Positions 63,307-64,000 of a DNA stretch of 64,000 nt are shown piece by piece. A model generated the notes under the pieces. That model was not told the DNA's origin and did not search any database. It saw nothing but the letters and a program-made list of their open reading frames with translations. The stretch is from CAIVAT01 sp037133475 (GTDB lineage Bacteria > Bacteroidota > Bacteroidia > Bacteroidales > FEN-979), in assembly GCA_037133475.1 (NCBI GenBank), contig JBAXOB010000001.1, forward strand, positions 124,001-188,000. The letters are read 5' to 3'. Position 1 is the first letter of the stretch, and every line of letters begins with the position of its first letter. The position numbers and the translations under genes were made by a program.

Positions 63307-64000
63307 CTATTTTACAAACTGTTTGGCATAATATTTGGCCGTCAGTTTTTCGCCGGTTGCCTTTTCGATCATTTCGTTCCAGTACCAGCGGCTTCCGGGC
63401 ATGAAAACTTTTGATGTCAGCCAGGCCCCGACCTCTTTTCTCCCTGCAAAGCTCTGGAAATGGTAATCGCCCGACTTGACAATATTACCCACGATATAGT
63501 AATAGAATTGGGAGGCAAGAAGTTCTCCAAGAAGGTAATTATGATAGTAACAGGGGTAGGTGGCGATATGGATCTTGGTAGCCCAGTCGGGTTCGTTGCG
63601 TCCCTCCGGACGTTTCAGCTGCTGGTATTTTTCAACAAGGTCCCACCAGAGTTTATTCAGGTCCTGGTCGGGGTTTTCGTACATCCCCTTTTCGAAACGG
63701 TACATCACCTGTGCCCAGCGACTGAAAACGAGCTGGTCGAGGCGTTGGGTTTTGAAGCAGTTTTCGGCAATCTGCTTTACCTCCATGCCGCTGATGCCAA
63801 CGACATCCTTGATCCATTGCGGATTGGATGAGAAGCGGCCGAACATCATGGCAATGGCTTCGGTTGTAAAGGTATGAGCCGGGTCACGAAGAATAAACGG
63901 CAATCCTGTGTCAATGTGCTTATCATAACAGGCATGGCCGAATTCATGGAGCATGGTATTCATCCACCTGGCGTTGGGTTTTACGTTGCAGAGAACCCTG
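63307..64000 (-). CDS. M2/M3-like zinc metallopeptidase, C-terminal part (runs off the window)
   Basis: The frame enters from the right edge (RVLCNVKPNARWMNTMLHEFGHACYD), so the ATG at 63963 is internal and the true start lies outside. The zinc site is HEFGH, with the third-ligand Glu in HTFTTEAIAMMFGRFS, 24 residues after the HExxH. This and the preceding NVKPNARWMNTMLHE wording fit gluzincins of the M2 (angiotensin-converting-enzyme-like) or related M3 type. The rest is helical and ends KLTAKYYAKQFVK. It would be an exported or cytoplasmic dipeptidase/oligopeptidase; the N-terminus is needed to decide. Confidence 0.85.
   Translation of the reverse strand, partial: RVLCNVKPNARWMNTMLHEFGHACYDKHIDTGLPFILRDPAHTFTTEAIAMMFGRFSSNPQWIKDVVGISGMEVKQIAENCFKTQRLDQLVFSRWAQVMYRFEKGMYENPDQDLNKLWWDLVEKYQQLKRPEGRNEPDWATKIHIATYPCYYHNYLLGELLASQFYYYIVGNIVKSGDYHFQSFAGRKEVGAWLTSKVFMPGSRWYWNEMIEKATGEKLTAKYYAKQFVK

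Overview
The window is a chromosomal stretch of a Bacteroidota bacterium, most likely Bacteroidales-like. The evidence is five secreted proteins with type IX secretion (T9SS) C-terminal sorting domains, a gldA-gldF-gldG ABC gene set, TonB-dependent receptors, an ABC permease fused to an M1 peptidase, and a dozen Bacteroidota-type -7 promoter boxes (TAnnTTTG), several with a TTTG/TTG about 20 bp upstream. I saw no rRNA, tRNA, CRISPR array, insertion sequence or phage gene. Coding density is high, and most long antisense or alternate-frame ORFs are shadows of real genes.

Layout. 1-887 (-): N-terminal part of a multi-PAS sensor. 1278-8409 (+): a TonB-dependent receptor paralogue without a plug, a T9SS BNR-repeat protein, a triple-FKBP isomerase, then the full-length receptor paralogue. 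8446-12447: a T9SS propeller-like protein (-), then two divergent outer-membrane barrel proteins. 12568-20970 (+): DUF4337 protein, carboxypeptidase-regulatory TonB-dependent transducer, LytS/LytTR two-component pair, and a large LruC-domain lipoprotein with Ig repeats. 21089-27306 (-): TetR plus a full RND tripartite pump (TolC, adaptor, RND). 27983-32427 (+): gldA, gldF, gldG and a DUF4340 protein. 32518-38123 (+): dienelactone hydrolase, then TetR plus an EmrA/EmrB/TolC pump. 38285-40082: an unknown membrane protein (+) and a T9SS protein of an unknown conserved family (-). 40427-50138: GH3-PA14, GH31, a T9SS arylsulfotransferase-like propeller and GH2. 50173-52188 (-): PNPOx-like flavoprotein, DsbA/FrnE-like oxidoreductase and DoxX. 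52433-57826 (+): a 1797-residue T9SS type B surface protein with seven exact-period 261-bp repeats. 57839-62307 (-): ABC ATPase plus ABC permease/M1 peptidase fusion. 62521-64000 (-): a small lipoprotein and a partial M2/M3-like metallopeptidase.

How it fits together. Much of the window is cell-envelope business: outer-membrane uptake receptors, T9SS-exported surface proteins, periplasmic glycan hydrolases and two independent TolC-type efflux systems, each with its own TetR. Both TetR genes have inverted repeats placed on their promoters, which suggests autoregulation; one of these has a second diverged copy in front of the pump genes.

The most unusual signals are non-coding or architectural: (i) a three-copy dispersed intergenic palindromic repeat of about 105-130 bp (near 10041, 28979 and 40141), one copy lying inside the gld gene set; (ii) a second, different inverted-repeat element at 27482-27656; (iii) the receptor paralogue that has lost its plug domain; (iv) two very long perfect hairpins directly upstream of start codons and a 24-bp perfect palindrome; (v) the exact-period repeats in the giant surface protein. 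I do not see a clearly new multi-gene defence or metabolic system; the repeat family and the plug-less receptor are the best candidates for something undescribed.
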